A DNA stretch of 64,000 bases from Centrapalus pauciflorus (Eukaryota; Streptophyta; Magnoliopsida; Asterales; Asteraceae), in contig JAANYP010004395.1 in assembly GCA_020465985.1 (NCBI GenBank), positions 1,004,501 to 1,068,500 of the forward strand. The letters are read 5' to 3'. Below, one piece after another: positions 62,068 through 64,000 of this stretch. A program made the translations under genes and the position numbers. The notes below the pieces were generated by a model. That model had not been told where the DNA came from. It saw only the letters and a program-made list of their open reading frames with translations, and did no database searches. Within the stretch, counting starts at the first letter, position 1; each line of letters starts with the position of its first letter.

Positions 62068-63916
62068 TGTAACATCCCATTTTCGAGATAATTACGTGTA
62101 ATTATTTTAGTGGATGTTTAAATATATTAATATCGTGTTGGACCAATGAGAACCCGATTAGTGGATTATACGTGTCGAGTTTGCGAGTTACGTGTCACCG
62201 GTTTGCGATATTCGTGGATTAATTGTGTTTGTGAATTTAAATGGGTTAAATGGATATTAATTGTGAAAATGGGGTATCGGGTTCGGGTTAATGGGTTGGA
62301 ACCCGCTGAAAATAGAAAAGAATATGTACGTATTTCTTCTTTGCTTTCCTTCCAGATTAAGAAAGTGTGAAGTGTGTGTGAAATTAGTGTGTGTACGTGG
62401 GTTTTCTTAGAGCAGCAGAATCAGCTCCATAATTTGAGTTTGAGGTGCTGAAATTCAATCTCCATCTTCATCTTTGGGTTTGAGATTTCAAAGGTAAGCA
62501 AATCTTGAGTTTTGAGGTAAGAAGTTTAAGGTTTTGCTTCAAAAAAATTGAGTTATGTATTGTTGGAATCTCATGAAAGATTATGGGACATGTGTGGGAT
62601 AGTATGTATGAGAAATATGTGTTTTCTTGCTGGAAGTCGGAGGAAATGGAGTTTTGTACTCCTGGGCAGCAGCAGATCAACGAAGCAAGGAAGAAGACGA
62701 GCGCAGGGAGCGCGGCCGCGCTCGGGCGAGCGTGGTCGCGATGCGGCTGGGCGGGACGCGGGCGCGATGGAGGCTGGGGCGCGGGCGCGATCGGGGTGCA
62801 GGGCCGGGTGCGGTTGGTTCGGGTCTATGAGGGGTGTTTGGCCGAATTTTGGGATATTTGGGGGTCGGTTTTGAGTATTTGGGTTTCGTTTGGGCTGTTT
62901 TGAGTCGGGGTTTCGTTGGGTCGGTTTGGGTTCGAGTCGGGTTGCGTTTATCATGAGTCAAGTGGTGGTGTCGGTTGGAATTGGGACTAATAGTTTGGGA
63001 TTCGTATGATTTCAGGGACGAGTCAGCGAGACGAGCCGAGTCAGAGATTCCGGGATTAGTGGACTAACCAGGTGAGTACCCGAGTTCTTTTCTAAACCGC
63101 GGGACAGTTTTCAGAGTCATGGTTGTGTAGATAGTTTCGTGTATGTGTATATGTGTATATTGTGTATTGTGAAAGAGACAGGGACGTGAGCCACAGGTAT
63201 GATTCTATTCCTACATATGTGATATATGTGCATGAGATGAGATCCAGTCCGGGGGTCCGTGATGAGTTCCATACGGACGGTGATTCGCGATGGGTGATCG
63301 CGCGGGTTGACTGTCCCTAACAGTCCTTGGGGCGTGTATACACGGCAGGGCCTGTAGCCGGTTCGCGCCCGTGCTACAGGGTTGTGGCTAACCACCGGTG
63401 TACACGGTCGTTAGCTGGGGAAGGGTTTCCCCCTCAGTGATATTGTGTGCAGGGCTTCGGATCTCATGTATGTGTTCATGCCTGCATCGTGATGTTGATT
63501 GCCAGAGACAGAGTTAGGGTTTATGCTGTGTGTATGTGCTATGTGTACGCTTGTTATGTGTTTATTGTGCAGAGTCCAACCCTCGAGTACTCACGAGCTT
63601 TCGAGCTTACGTATTCGAGTCTTCCATGTTCAGGGCATCAGTGACAGGATTAGTAGTCGTGCTTGATGAGCTGGGATCGGGAATTATCTGGGAAGCTTGG
63701 TGTTAGTTTTGTGTATTAATCTGATCAGTACTGTTATGTTAGCAGCCTTTGGGCCTATGTAATTAGTGGATTATATGTTGATTGTGTTTGTATAAAAGTT
63801 TTAAATTATCAGCGATTCTAGTTTATCCTGTGACGTGTGCATAATAGAGCTATTGCGACATGCCACCTGTGTATTGAATTGACGTGGCATTTCCGGGTTA
63901 CGGGAGGGGTGTTACA
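62068..63916 (+). mobile_element. 5' LTR of a Ty3/gypsy-like retrotransposon
   Basis: Begins TGTAACATCCC and ends GGGGTGTTACA, an 11-bp inverted terminus with one mismatch and TG...CA ends. It is followed at once by a primer-binding site, which identifies it as a 5' LTR about 1.85 kb long. A TATAAAAG at about 63791 is a candidate promoter element, 125 bp from the LTR end. A strongly GC-rich block (62690-62960) sits in the middle. CTCGAGTACTCACGAGCTTT near 63583 is the type of sequence seen in gypsy LTRs. The body (gag-pol) lies outside the window, so lineage cannot be assigned. Small frames inside are not genes. Confidence 0.85.
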
Positions 63917-64000
63917 GCATGGTATCAGAGCTTGTGGTTTGAAGTCTGAGTATCAATTAGTGGATGCTTAACTTAAACCTTGTTTCGATCCGTGGGGGAT
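63917..64000 (+). mobile_element. Retrotransposon PBS and leader, cut by window edge
   Basis: TGGTATCAGAGC (63920-63931), 3 nt after the LTR, is complementary to the 3' end of plant initiator tRNA-Met, the primer used by most plant gypsy and copia elements. The untranslated leader then runs to the end of the window. Confidence 0.85.

Noticed and set aside
62548..62961. Overlapping Arg/Ala/Gly-rich frames in both strands
   Set aside because: Caused by the GC-rich block in the LTR, where stop codons are rare. No protein family.

Overview
The window is nuclear DNA of a flowering plant. It is AT-rich, its genes have spliced exons with GT-AG (and some GC-AG) introns, most intergenic DNA is transposon-derived, and the gene families are plant families: CYP73A, tau-class GST, beta-expansin, BIG GRAIN-like and PPR. 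Short ACTCGTCGAGT-type palindromes in an LTR-like relic suggest a composite (lettuce or sunflower group), but that is an inference, not something the sequence proves.

Layout. 0-6 kb is repeats: MITEs, a foldback element with 9-bp target duplications, and a Helitron containing a 2-kb foldback that itself contains a hAT-type MITE. 6.1-9.0 kb (+) is a complete three-exon cinnamate 4-hydroxylase gene (505 aa) with AC-type MYB boxes in its promoter and a SINE in intron 2. 12.0-13.3 kb (-) is a two-exon tau-class glutathione S-transferase (222 aa). 14.4-19.5 kb is a dense repeat block with an unusual element carrying a mirrored ~21-bp minisatellite. 19.8-21.0 kb and 27.3-30.1 kb (+) are two tandem four-exon beta-expansin genes (259 and 254 aa) with identical internal exon lengths and the same GC-AG intron 2. 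34.0-35.0 kb (-) is an intronless mitochondrial carrier of the SLC25A44-like group (323 aa). 41.7-46.1 kb (+) is the translation initiation factor subunit eIF3c (923 aa, 3 coding exons). 46.4-47.0 kb (-) is a broken PPR gene. 58.1-59.2 kb (+) is a BIG GRAIN 1-like gene (381 aa, intronless). 62.07-63.92 kb is the 5' LTR of a retrotransposon whose body leaves the window on the right, with its primer-binding site visible.

The genes do not form a pathway cluster. C4H (lignin/phenylpropanoid entry), expansins (wall loosening), GSTU (detoxification), a mitochondrial carrier, eIF3c and BIG GRAIN (auxin-linked growth) are ordinary neighbours. The least conventional content is the repeat fraction. At least a dozen elements of several sequence groups sit exactly inside (TA)n or (CA)n/(GT)n microsatellites and share one terminal pattern, TATATAG-N(4-8)-GGTTCAA-NN-GRG/GGA, in inverted orientation at both ends. 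This looks like one loosely related superfamily of microsatellite-embedded inverted-repeat elements and is my main candidate for something under-described. I saw no tRNA gene, rRNA gene or CRISPR array. All coordinates and splice sites were read by eye and need transcript confirmation.
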